From JBOFSQ01 sp051651625 (GTDB lineage: Bacteria > Planctomycetota > Planctomycetia > Pirellulales > Thermoguttaceae): 39,028 nt of DNA. The notes below the pieces were generated by a model, which was not told where the DNA came from, did no database searches, and saw only the letters and a program-made list of their open reading frames with translations. Where the stretch lies: positions 1-39,028 of the forward strand of contig JBOFSQ010000031.1 in assembly GCA_051651625.1 (NCBI GenBank). Reading direction: 5' to 3'. A program made the position numbers and the translations under genes. Shown here piece after piece: positions 16,910-25,144 of this stretch. Position 1 is the stretch's first letter, and the number at the start of each line of letters is the position of its first letter.

Positions 16910-18248
16910 TCAAAACGCAGCGGACTCGCCTCCTTCGGCAGACCCCATAGCTCCCCACACCCCGTAAATGGACGGTCCAGAATAACGGTAACTATCTTGT
17001 CCCCCTGTCAAGCCAGCATCTTTGGGACTCCTCCCGTCTGTTCCCCAGCTAATCGTTTCTGAAGCGAATCGAGCAGAACCATCGGCCATAGCGACATTGC
17101 ATCCGCCAGCGTGGTAACTGCCTGCCGAGATCAGGGCATAGGTACGATAGTCAGCCCCGTTAGCGGCACACCGCGGAGAATTCGGCGGCAAAATCGCAAA
17201 ACATTGCGAGAAGAGTGAACGTGCATCGTGCCACCGCAAACCGGGCAAAGAATTTGGTTCCTCTGGTGGCGTGCCAGCCCCCATGTAGGCATTACCTGCA
17301 AGGAGAGCCGTATTCGTGATGTTGAGCGATTTACCCTGTTTTAGACCATAACAGCCAATAGGGTTCATGTTGTAGTTACGCGTTAACTGGGCATTTGCAC
17401 CCGACAACGCGAAACCAGAGTTAACTTGATTCGATCCTCCAACACCACTCGACACTTCCATGATGAGCATTGTGTTACTCGTGCCATCGACGATACTTGA
17501 GAAGTTTGCCCCCTGTCGCGTGAAAGGCCCGCGAGCCGCATATTGCGTTTGCGGGTCACCTGACGGAAAGTCAAATTGCACATATACGTCGCCGCGATTA
17601 GCGTAGTAGTTTGAGCCGCCAATAGAATTACCGGTATTCATACCGACCGGATCGGAGGGACAGACAAAGTTTGCTATTTTTACGCACCAAGGAGCACGTG
17701 TCGTCCCATCGGCCTCGTACTCACGGCATACATCCAAATCAATGGGCGGAGTAATTGATGCCCGCGCCGATATCGCATCATACACGGCACTTTGCTCTAT
17801 GAAGGGCAAGAGTGCAATCCGAAACCCTGACCGCTGATATATGTTGTTGGTAGCAGTTGTCAGCCCCGGCACGCTTTGAAAGCAGACTGGCGGAAGAGTT
17901 TTCTTAACGTCGTGGTGATTGTGACACGCGAGTGCCACCTGCTTGATGTTGTTGGTACACTGCATCCGTCTTGCCGCTTCGCGTGCAGCCTGAACTGCGG
18001 GCAGGAGCAGTGCAACAAGGACGCCGATGATGGCGATTACCACCAGAAGTTCAACGAGCGTAAAACCGCTACGAGAATAGTCACCGCGTCGAGAAAGAGC
18101 GGAGCGAACGGCGTCGCAGAAGACGCCAAAGAGTGAAACAGGTTTAGCTGTATTGCCCCCCCCCCCCTATCTTAACATACACAGAGTTTTCCGCAGTCAA
18201 GTCGTTGTCTGCTGCGTACAACATATTGCTCGTTGCGTTCGTAGTCAT
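16910..18248 (-). CDS. DUF1559 prepilin-like protein, out of frame at a 12-G run
   Basis: ATG 18248 has AGGAG (18256-18260) seven bases upstream. Its frame runs 27 codons, then meets 12 consecutive G (18167 to 18156), continues four Gly codons and stops at TAA a few codons later. The prepilin frame that follows (SGFTLVELLVVIAIIG, then AAREAARRMQCTNN) has no start codon between a TAG created at the G-run and the GTG at 18043, which lies inside the helix. With 11 G the frames join and give 445 residues with cleavage after G61. The rest is a normal DUF1559 protein with the H-x9-DG motif (YHAGGCNVAMADGS). Either the run is phase-variable or one base is a sequencing error. It heads the operon. Confidence 0.85.
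18156..18167. repeat. Homopolymer of 12 C (12 G on the coding strand)
   Basis: The run lies at codons 28-31 of the DUF1559 gene. Deletion of one base restores the open frame; deletion or insertion of three keeps whichever frame is present. Such long G runs are prone to slippage in replication and also to sequencing error. Confidence 0.95.
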
Positions 18249-18349
18249 AACACGTCTCCTTTCAAAAGTAGAAAATTGGGAACGTCCCCGAAACTGATTG
18301 TGGGGAGTGTACGGCGGGTTTTTGATTCGTCAAGCGGTGGTGAGAAGTT

Positions 18350-18650
18350 TTGCAATCGTTCACAGATTGTTTTCATTTGGCGTGAACGCAACGTGTTTTC
18401 GCCCCGACGGGGCAGTAAGAACACGAAGCGTAAGCGAGTGCCCTGAATCATAATACGCCAATGGCAGCAGCTAACGTAATCGGTACTCCGGCGGAATGAC
18501 TGGTTACGTTCACGTCTGCTAATTGGCACTCGCTTACGCTTCGTGTTCTTATCGTGTGCTCGGCTGCACTTACCGCCAGTTATTGAAATACTGCCACATC
18601 GGGACAAAAAACGACAATGGTAACGCGGTCAATTTCATAAACGTTTACCA
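18350..18650. repeat. Large palindromic repeat, family R2, copy 1
   Basis: This fills most of the 525-base gap between the DUF1559 gene and the second regulator. It has a CGTTCACAG-like left end, a GCCCCGACGGGGC hairpin at 18401-18413, and two inverted copies of CACTCGCTTACGCTTCGTG with AAGAACACGAAGC at about 18418-18441 and 18530-18552. The right half is a weaker match to the left half. A similar block is at 26852-27145. Confidence 0.75.
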
Positions 18651-18773
18651 ACAACCTACGAGCACAACAAAGTCAACGAGTCGCATTGTAACTCATTCCC
18701 CCCGTGGTGGCAATATCGAAAACAGGTAAAATGGTGTCGAAATTTGGTCAAAAAAAGTCGGAGGAAAACGTCA

Positions 18774-19946
18774 ATGCAACACAAGAAAAAAGTGTTACTT
18801 CTCGTGGAAACGTCGCGTGCGTTCGGGCGTGGGATACTGCAAGGCATCTCTCGTTTTATGCTTGAACACAACGACTGGCACGTTCAACTCGAAGACCGCG
18901 GACTACTCGAAACTGCGCCCGCTTGGCTCAAAACGTGGCACGGCAGCGGCATCATCACACGCACTTCGTCGCTGTCGTTTGCCAAAGCGTTGAGTCGGTT
19001 GCACGTTCCAATCGTGGAACTTTTTGGCAACGGTCAGCAGGTCGTCGCCGAAGTCCAAAGCGACGAAGAGCGAGTTGCCGAGTGTGCGATTGCGCACTTT
19101 CTCGATGCGGGATTTACCGAGATCGGTTTTTTCGCCATCGGGAATATCTGGTGGTCGCAGTGGCGTCAAGAGGCGTTCTCGCGTCAAGCGAGCGAGCGTG
19201 GTGTGCGGCTTCACACGTTTCCACTTGCTGGAGTTGGCAAACGCGGTTTTTATCCGCAGTGGGAACAACGCTTCGACGCACCGATGTTGCGGTGGCTCAA
19301 GTCGCTCCCCAAGCCAATCGCCGTGTGGGCCGTCAGCGATACGCTTGCTGTGCGGCTGCTCGATGGATGCCACCGACTTCAAATTGCCATACCCGAAGAA
19401 GTTGCAATTCTCGGATCGACCAACGACCCCGTTTTGTGCAACGTGCTCACGCCACCACTTTCAAGCATCGAGCTTAACAGCGTGCGCATCGGTTATCTGG
19501 CCGCTGAGCGTCTTGCTCGAAAGATGCGCAAAGAACCTGTCGCGCCGCCACCGGTACTGATTCCTCCTCTGGGTGTCATCACGCGACAATCGACCGATAT
19601 TGTGGCGATTCACCATCCCGAAATCGCCGCCGCTGTGCGTTACATTCGTGAAAACGGAACGCTTGCAAACACGTCCGTCAGCGGAGTCGCCGACGCCCTC
19701 GCCATTTCACGCAGCACACTTCAGCGTCACTTCAAAAAACTCGTTGGCCGCACGGTGGAAGACGAAATCATCCGCACTCGCATCGAGCACGCAAAACGTC
19801 TCTTGCTCGAAACGAACTGTTCGCTGGCGGAGATCGCGGCCAAAGTTGGTTGGGCGTCGTCGAGTTATTTTGTGCAAGTCTTCCGCCGCGAATGCGAACT
19901 CACTCCGCAGCAGTACCGACACGAAGCGTTGCGGTCGCTAAAATAG
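18774..19946 (+). CDS. XylR-like transcriptional regulator, paralogue of the 4434 gene
   Basis: The product has 390 residues. ATG 18774 is preceded by GGAGG at 18760-18764. The N-terminal sensor (VLLLVETSRAFGRGILQGIS near residues 6-25) and the C-terminal AraC double HTH (ISRSTLQRHFKKL, then ASSSYFVQVFRREC) match the regulator at 4434 along their length, with many substitutions in the ligand region. This is the E. coli XylR plan. It is 291 bases before the FGGY kinase on the same strand, so it most likely controls that gene in response to its sugar. A MITE-like element lies between them. Confidence 0.88.
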   Translation: MQHKKKVLLLVETSRAFGRGILQGISRFMLEHNDWHVQLEDRGLLETAPAWLKTWHGSGIITRTSSLSFAKALSRLHVPIVELFGNGQQVVAEVQSDEERVAECAIAHFLDAGFTEIGFFAIGNIWWSQWRQEAFSRQASERGVRLHTFPLAGVGKRGFYPQWEQRFDAPMLRWLKSLPKPIAVWAVSDTLAVRLLDGCHRLQIAIPEEVAILGSTNDPVLCNVLTPPLSSIELNSVRIGYLAAERLARKMRKEPVAPPPVLIPPLGVITRQSTDIVAIHHPEIAAAVRYIRENGTLANTSVSGVADALAISRSTLQRHFKKLVGRTVEDEIIRTRIEHAKRLLLETNCSLAEIAAKVGWASSSYFVQVFRRECELTPQQYRHEALRSLK

Positions 19947-19984
19947 ACGGCAACTGTTCACGGATTATTTCGTCACACCAGAAT

Positions 19985-20128
19985 AGACTTGTTCGGAAAC
20001 ATCAAGTTGTGGCGATTTGGTAGTTCTGGTTCGGCATAGCCGAACCCTCCAGTGATCAACGCCGTAGGCGTTTGGAGGGTTCGGCTATGCCGAACCGATG
20101 TGCGGGTGCAAGTTTCCGAACAGGTCTA
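19985..20128. repeat. MITE-like palindromic element, copy C
   Basis: The left end TAGACTTGTTCGGAAAC and the right end GTTTCCGAACAGGTCTA both show a flanking TA, fitting a TA target duplication. Two opposed hairpins surround GATCAACGCCGTAGGCGTT. It sits in the 291-base gap between the regulator and the kinase. Confidence 0.87.
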
Positions 20129-20237
20129 CTACATCCGCGTCTGGGTGCCTTGCCAAAAGTGAGATGTCAAGCATAATTGCGGTTGGCGTTTTGGCCGGTT
20201 TTGCACGCACACCTCCGCACCACTGGAAATCTAACCA

Positions 20238-21773
20238 ATGAAGTACATTCTCGCACACGACCTCGGAACATCCGGCAACAAGGCGACGCTCTTTTCCGAC
20301 GAAGGAGTGATGCTCGCCAGCGAGACCGTAAGTTATCCGACAAACTATTTCAACGCGACTTGGGCAGAACAAAACCCCGAAGACTGGTGGCGTGCGGTCT
20401 GCGATTCGACGCGGCGTCTCGTCGCCGCAACTGGCGTTGATCCGGCGGCAATAGCTGGCGTCGCTTTGAGCGGACAAATGATGGGATGTACATGCGTCGA
20501 TGCCGCGGGCAGTCCGCTGCGTCCGTCGATTCTCTACTGCGACCAGCGAAGCGAAGTCGAAGCTGCCGCCATCCTCACGCAGATACCGATGGAAGAAGCG
20601 TACCGAATCGTCGGCCATCGCGTCGCAGCAGTTTACGCCATCGAAAAACTCGCGTGGATCAAGAAGCACGAACCCGAAGTCTATCGCCAAACCGCGTTCA
20701 CGCTTTGTGCGAAAGACTTCATCAATCATCGTCTCACCGAACGCTTCGCAACCGACTACTCCGACGCTTCGGGGACGAATGCGTTTGACATTAATACAAT
20801 GACTTGGTCGGACACGATGATCGCGGCGGCAGGAGTTGAGCGGTCGATGTTTCCAGACGCGAAGGAGTCGATAGCGGTTCTCGGCGAAGTGACCAGCGCG
20901 GCTGCGGCGGCGACAGGGCTTCGTGCGGGGACGCCGGTTTGCGTCGGCGGCGGCGACGGGAGTTGTGCGGGCGTTGGAGTTGGGAGCGTGCGTCCGGGGA
21001 TGACGTACAATTATCTCGGCTCGAGTAGTTGGGTCGCGCTCACGGTTGAAAAACCGGTCGTCGATCCGCAAATGCGAACGATGAATTGGGCACACGTCGT
21101 TCCGGGTTATTTGCATCCGTCGGGTTCGGTGCAAACGGCGGGAGCGGCGTATGCGTGGCTCAAGACGCAGTTCTGCGGACAAGAAATTGCACAAGCAAAA
21201 GCGGCGAATCGTAGCGTCTACGAGTTGATGAACGAACTGGTCGATGCGACGCCGCCGGGTGCGAACGGTGTTCTCTTCTTGCCGTACTTGCTCGGCGAAC
21301 GGACGCCGCGCTGGAACCCCGACGCACGCGGCGCGCTGGTCGGCCTCACTCTCGCCACCACTCGCGGCGACATCGTTCGCAGCGTGATGGAAGGGATCAC
21401 CTACAATCTTTCGCTCATCGTTGACATCTTCCGGCAGCACGTTCCAATCGACACGATGACGATCATCGGCGGCGGCGCGAAGAGCAAAACGTGGCTGCAA
21501 ATGATGGCCGACCTCTACGACGTAACAGTGCAACGTCCGAACTACCTCGAAGAGGCGACAGCAATCGGCGCGGCGGTCGTCGCGGGCGTTGGCGTCGGTT
21601 TGTTTGACAGTTTTGACGTTGTAGATCGTTTTATCAAAATCGAGGAGTCGATCACGCCGAACCGCGAAAACCAACGGCGTTACGCACCTATGAAGAAAGT
21701 CTTCGATCAAACCTACTTCGCACTAGAACCGATCTACGATGCACTGGCCAAAGCGCGGGCCGAAACAATGTAG
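20238..21773 (+). CDS. xylB: FGGY-family sugar kinase (xylulokinase-like)
   Basis: The product has 511 residues from ATG 20238, close to the ~480-500 of XylB. It begins with the ATP-fold loop YILAHDLGTSGNKATL, has SGQMMG at 78-83, the catalytic-base region SILYCDQRSEVEA (Asp102 near the expected place of other small variants), GGGDGSCAGVGVG, and the C-terminal GGGAKSKTW adenosine-binding segment. FGGY kinases phosphorylate pentuloses and related sugars. In XylB the motif reads GQMHG; here His is Met, a change seen in a subgroup and one that could shift substrate. The XylR-like regulator upstream supports a role in pentose use. No sugar isomerase is present here. Confidence 0.82.
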   Translation: MKYILAHDLGTSGNKATLFSDEGVMLASETVSYPTNYFNATWAEQNPEDWWRAVCDSTRRLVAATGVDPAAIAGVALSGQMMGCTCVDAAGSPLRPSILYCDQRSEVEAAAILTQIPMEEAYRIVGHRVAAVYAIEKLAWIKKHEPEVYRQTAFTLCAKDFINHRLTERFATDYSDASGTNAFDINTMTWSDTMIAAAGVERSMFPDAKESIAVLGEVTSAAAAATGLRAGTPVCVGGGDGSCAGVGVGSVRPGMTYNYLGSSSWVALTVEKPVVDPQMRTMNWAHVVPGYLHPSGSVQTAGAAYAWLKTQFCGQEIAQAKAANRSVYELMNELVDATPPGANGVLFLPYLLGERTPRWNPDARGALVGLTLATTRGDIVRSVMEGITYNLSLIVDIFRQHVPIDTMTIIGGGAKSKTWLQMMADLYDVTVQRPNYLEEATAIGAAVVAGVGVGLFDSFDVVDRFIKIEESITPNRENQRRYAPMKKVFDQTYFALEPIYDALAKARAETM

Positions 21774-21800
21774 ACGGTGTAAGTGTTTGCGAAATTTACG

Positions 21801-21983
21801 TTTACAAGCAGTTCTTTTTTGTTCACACGAAGGCACAAAGGCACGAAGAGGAGAGAAGAGAGAACGCGGAACACGCTGAAAAACGGAAGACGCGGAATTC
21901 AGAACTTTCGCGTCTTTCCGCCCTTCCGCGATTTCCGCGTTAAAATTCTTCTTTGTGCCTTCGTGCCTTTGTGTGAGGCTCCT
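21801..21983. repeat. Long repeat, family R3, copy 1
   Basis: The block begins TTTACAAGCAGTTC and ends GTGTGAGGCTCCT, and contains CACACGAAGGCACAAAGGCA, GAACACGCTGAAAAACGGA and GCGTTAAAATTCTTCTTTG. An inverted copy is at 24928-25095. Its right edge overlaps the stop codon of the glycosyltransferase. Confidence 0.85.
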
Positions 21984-23055
21984 AAAAAATCTGCGTGCAT
22001 CCGCGGACAAACAAAAAGTTTGGTATAAGTGCCTCGTAAACGATCCCGCAACCGAACGCGAAGTGGATGACCAGAAACGCTCCCAAGATGTTCGGGAAGA
22101 GCGTGATGCGTCGCTGCTGAAAGCAGAGTTGGAGCGATGCGGCGAAGATGGCGAAACCGTAAACGCAAATCGCCGCGTGGCACAAAAGCGAGCAAGTGAG
22201 GAGCCAGAGCGGCACGGTGCCAAAAACGTGCGCAGCACCGATGACGGTGGCGACAAGCAAGATGTAAAACGCCACAAAAATCACGAACAGTCCCGGCGCA
22301 AAACTCTTGAGCGAAAATGTTGCGGGGTGTTTTCGAGCGAGTCGCACGCGGCCACGCGCGTATCGAAACAACTGTTTGGCCAGCCCCGCAAACGAGCCAC
22401 GCGGGACGTAGTGAATCGCAATCGACGGTTCAAACCAACACCGCAGTCCCGCCGCGTCGAGACGTGTGTTGAACTCGACATCTTCGCACGCATCGAAGTC
22501 TTCGTCGAAAAAACCGACCTGTCCGAAAACGGTATTCCGATAGACGACCGCAACGCTGCTGGCCGGAACGAATCGTCCTTCGTTGGCGTAGATAAACGAG
22601 TCGGGGTGGTGGCCGAGCGGGCTGCGTCGCGCGGCGGCGATGGCGACTTGAAGTCGCGTTGCGCCTTTCATTTCGAGCGGCTGCGGACGCCCAAGCGAGT
22701 CCGCATCGGTTGAAGCCAGCGTGCGTTCGATGTTTGACAGCATCGAACGATTCTCGATCAAGCAGTGACCGTCAACGATCACGCACGCACCGTCTAGCGA
22801 AGCGTCGCGCTGGAGTGCGAATCGAACCCCAACATTCCGCGCCGCACTCGAAAGACGTTTCGGGTTGTCGAGCAGAAAGACATTCGTGTGCTCTTCGACA
22901 TATCTCTGCACAATTTCCCGCGTAGCATCTTCAGACTGACCATCGACGACGATCACCTGAAACTTCTCGGTGCCACAATCTTGCGCAAATATCGCGTCGA
23001 GAACTTCGGCGATGTGTCGTGCTTCGTTGCGAACTGGGATGATGATAGAGAGCAT
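21982..23055 (-). CDS. Glycosyltransferase family 2 (succinoglycan ExoA-like)
   Basis: The product has 357 residues from ATG 23055. The GT-A fold starts MLSIIIPVRNEARHI, with VIVVDGQSEDATREI (about 33-47) and VIVDGHC in the middle as the nucleotide-sugar/metal-binding strands, and FDACEDVEFNTRL as the acceptor-side motif. C-terminal residues about 250-345 are hydrophobic with three or four membrane helices. This is the ExoA type, which adds sugars to lipid-linked exopolysaccharide precursors on the inner membrane. The last residues and stop codon are at the edge of repeat R3, so the native C-terminus may have been replaced. No other polysaccharide biosynthesis gene is adjacent. Confidence 0.87.
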   Translation of the reverse strand: MLSIIIPVRNEARHIAEVLDAIFAQDCGTEKFQVIVVDGQSEDATREIVQRYVEEHTNVFLLDNPKRLSSAARNVGVRFALQRDASLDGACVIVDGHCLIENRSMLSNIERTLASTDADSLGRPQPLEMKGATRLQVAIAAARRSPLGHHPDSFIYANEGRFVPASSVAVVYRNTVFGQVGFFDEDFDACEDVEFNTRLDAAGLRCWFEPSIAIHYVPRGSFAGLAKQLFRYARGRVRLARKHPATFSLKSFAPGLFVIFVAFYILLVATVIGAAHVFGTVPLWLLTCSLLCHAAICVYGFAIFAASLQLCFQQRRITLFPNILGAFLVIHFAFGCGIVYEALIPNFLFVRGCTQIF

Positions 23056-23066
23056 TGGTGAAATAG

Positions 23067-23212
23067 TAGACCTGTTTGGAAACTTGCACTCGCACAGCGG
23101 TTCGGCATAGCCGAACCCTCCAAACGCCTACGGCGTTGATAATTCGGCATAGCCGAACCTGAACCACTGGAGGGTTCGGCTATGCTGATGGAGGGTTCGG
23201 CTATGCCGAACC
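23067..23212. repeat. MITE-like palindromic element, copy D (rearranged)
   Basis: The left end TAGACCTGTTTGGAAAC is normal. The inside has three partial hairpins, including one damaged TTCGGCTATGCTGATGG and one complete copy near the right, and the right terminal arm is missing. Thus the 386-base gap between the glycosyltransferase start and the DUF1598 gene is about half repeat; the rest (23213-23441) is leader without a clear gene. Confidence 0.8.
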
Positions 23213-23441
23213 AGAAATACTGTTTTGATATTCGCTGCGGGCGACGATTATACGCTCACACCGTCATTGAGTCAACTTCGCAAAAAACTTCACGCATTCC
23301 GTTTCGCCGCTCGCCCTTGCATCATTGCGAAGCGACACTATACTTACGCCCGCGCGCCTTGGGAGGCACGCAGGATGCGGGTCGTGTGCGTCCGCAACGA
23401 ACGGAGTTTTCACACCAGATTTGAGTCGAGAGGAAAAGGAA

Positions 23442-24896
23442 ATGTCCATGAACAAAACGATTTTGTGTGCCGGAGTTGTGCTGGTTTTCGGATGTGCTCT
23501 GCTGTGTGTACCCGATGCCGTTGGACAAGGCATCGGTGGCACCGGTACGGGGACTGGTACAGGAACAGGGACTGGGACAACAGCGACGAACGTAACCTCA
23601 CCGACCATCGTGAATCCGCAGCCGTCTGGTATTGCGGTCAACGCTGAAGGAGTTTTGCGTGCGGCGGTACAGGGGCGAACACCGCAGTACATCGCGGCGC
23701 GGCGCGAGGCCGAACGGACGATGTTGCGTTCGCTCCCGCAGCAAATGAGCAAACCGACTTCGATGCGGTACGTCTCGATCAATCGCCTCGAACAGCAGAT
23801 CATCGCAAACGGCGGCAAGCCAACCGAAGAGATGCGATACCTCGCCGGAATCGTCAAGATCAAATATGTGTTCTACATTCCCGAAACGAAAGACATCGTA
23901 ATCGCTGGCCCGGCCGAAGGTTGGGTGCCGGACGTTTACGGTGAGATGGTCGGTGCAACTTCGAATCAGGCGGTCTGTCAACTCGACGACCTCGCCGTTG
24001 CTCTGCGGGCGTTTCCAGCGGGCGGAAAACCCACGCCAAACGTCGGCTGCTCTATCGACCCGACGCAAGAAGGTCTCGCGGCGATGAAGAACTTCGTCGA
24101 AAACTTCCGTGGCGGAATCTCGGTCGCCGCGCAACAGGCGTTCGTCCGTGGCGTGAAGCAAAGTCTCGGTTATCAAAACGTTCGCGTCGATGGAATCTCG
24201 CCGCGTACACACGCCGCGTACACGCTCGTCTCCGCTGACCTCCGAATGAAACTGATCGGCTTCAACATCGAGCCTGCACCCGTTCCGATGGTGACGTTCC
24301 TTGACGTGCTGCAACGTCGCAGCTACATCCGCCGTACCGGCAACGCACTGACGCGGTGGTTCTTCGTCCCCGACTACGAAGGCGTTACGCTTGCGGACGA
24401 CGGACTCGGAATCGAACTGTCGCCCGCGATAGTGAAGCTCGTTGACGAGCTAGAAGTCGTCACCGAGACCGGCGAACGCAAAGTTGTCGAACGCAAACCG
24501 GACTCGGCGAGCCAAACGTTCACACGCAACTTCACCGACAATTATGCGAAGATCGCAACGCAAGAGTCGGTCTACGGACAACTTCGCAACATCGTTGACA
24601 TGACGATTGCCGCAGCGTACATCCAGCAGCAAGACTTCTACGCAAAAGCCGAATGGAAACCTTCGCTCCTCTGCGACGAATCGCGTTACCCGACCGAACT
24701 CTACAGTCCGCCACAACGAGTCGAACCGGTTGTGACTGTTGTCGCACGCGGCAACTCGTTCACCGCGCCGACCGGCGGCATTGACATCGACCCGCTCCGT
24801 GCAATCGACTCCGAAACCGCACGCCGCGACGATGGACGCCTAAACGAAATCCGCGCCAAAGCCGAACCAAAATCCGATGCGTGGTGGTGGCAGTAG
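23442..24896 (+). CDS. DUF1598 exported protein
   Basis: The product has 484 residues from ATG 23442; ATG 23448 two codons on is equally possible, each with a purine-rich site (AGGA or AAGGA) about seven bases before it. Residues 1-28 are a signal peptide. Residues 33-46 are a Gly-Thr dipeptide repeat. The conserved body contains IKYVFYIPETKDIVIAGPAEGW and a QLDDLAVALRAF segment, the hallmark I associate with the planctomycete DUF1598 family, plus a late long helix (NIVDMTIAAAYIQQQDFYAKA). Function is unknown. It lies between two inverted R3 repeats and has no clear operon partner. Confidence 0.75.
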   Translation: MSMNKTILCAGVVLVFGCALLCVPDAVGQGIGGTGTGTGTGTGTGTTATNVTSPTIVNPQPSGIAVNAEGVLRAAVQGRTPQYIAARREAERTMLRSLPQQMSKPTSMRYVSINRLEQQIIANGGKPTEEMRYLAGIVKIKYVFYIPETKDIVIAGPAEGWVPDVYGEMVGATSNQAVCQLDDLAVALRAFPAGGKPTPNVGCSIDPTQEGLAAMKNFVENFRGGISVAAQQAFVRGVKQSLGYQNVRVDGISPRTHAAYTLVSADLRMKLIGFNIEPAPVPMVTFLDVLQRRSYIRRTGNALTRWFFVPDYEGVTLADDGLGIELSPAIVKLVDELEVVTETGERKVVERKPDSASQTFTRNFTDNYAKIATQESVYGQLRNIVDMTIAAAYIQQQDFYAKAEWKPSLLCDESRYPTELYSPPQRVEPVVTVVARGNSFTAPTGGIDIDPLRAIDSETARRDDGRLNEIRAKAEPKSDAWWWQ

Positions 24897-24927
24897 GGAG
24901 GCAACCTGTTTACGAATTGTTTTGAGG

Positions 24928-25095
24928 AGGAGCCTCACACAAAGGCACAAAGAAGAATTTTAACGCGGAAAGCGCGGAAGGACGGAAAGACGCGGAAGTC
25001 CTGAATTCCGCGACTTCCGTTTTTCGGCGTGTTCCGTGTTCTCTTTTCTTCGTGCCTTTGTGCCTTCGTGTGAGAAAAAGAACTGCTCGTAAACG
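24928..25095. repeat. Long repeat, family R3, copy 2 (inverted)
   Basis: It begins AGGAGCCTCACACAAAGGCA and ends GAACTGCTCGTAAACGC, the reverse complement of the copy at 21801-21983 with about 15 bases of internal differences. It fills most of the gap between DUF1598 and dnaX. Confidence 0.87.
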
Positions 25096-25144
25096 CAAAA
25101 TCCGTGAACGCTTGCTTACCATTTTGTGATATTTGAGGTACACA

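Noticed and set aside
20085..21710. 541-codon frame on the minus strand
   Set aside because: It lies opposite the FGGY kinase, which has clear family motifs. The antisense product is Arg/His/Asp-rich without any motif, as expected for a shadow of GC-rich codons.
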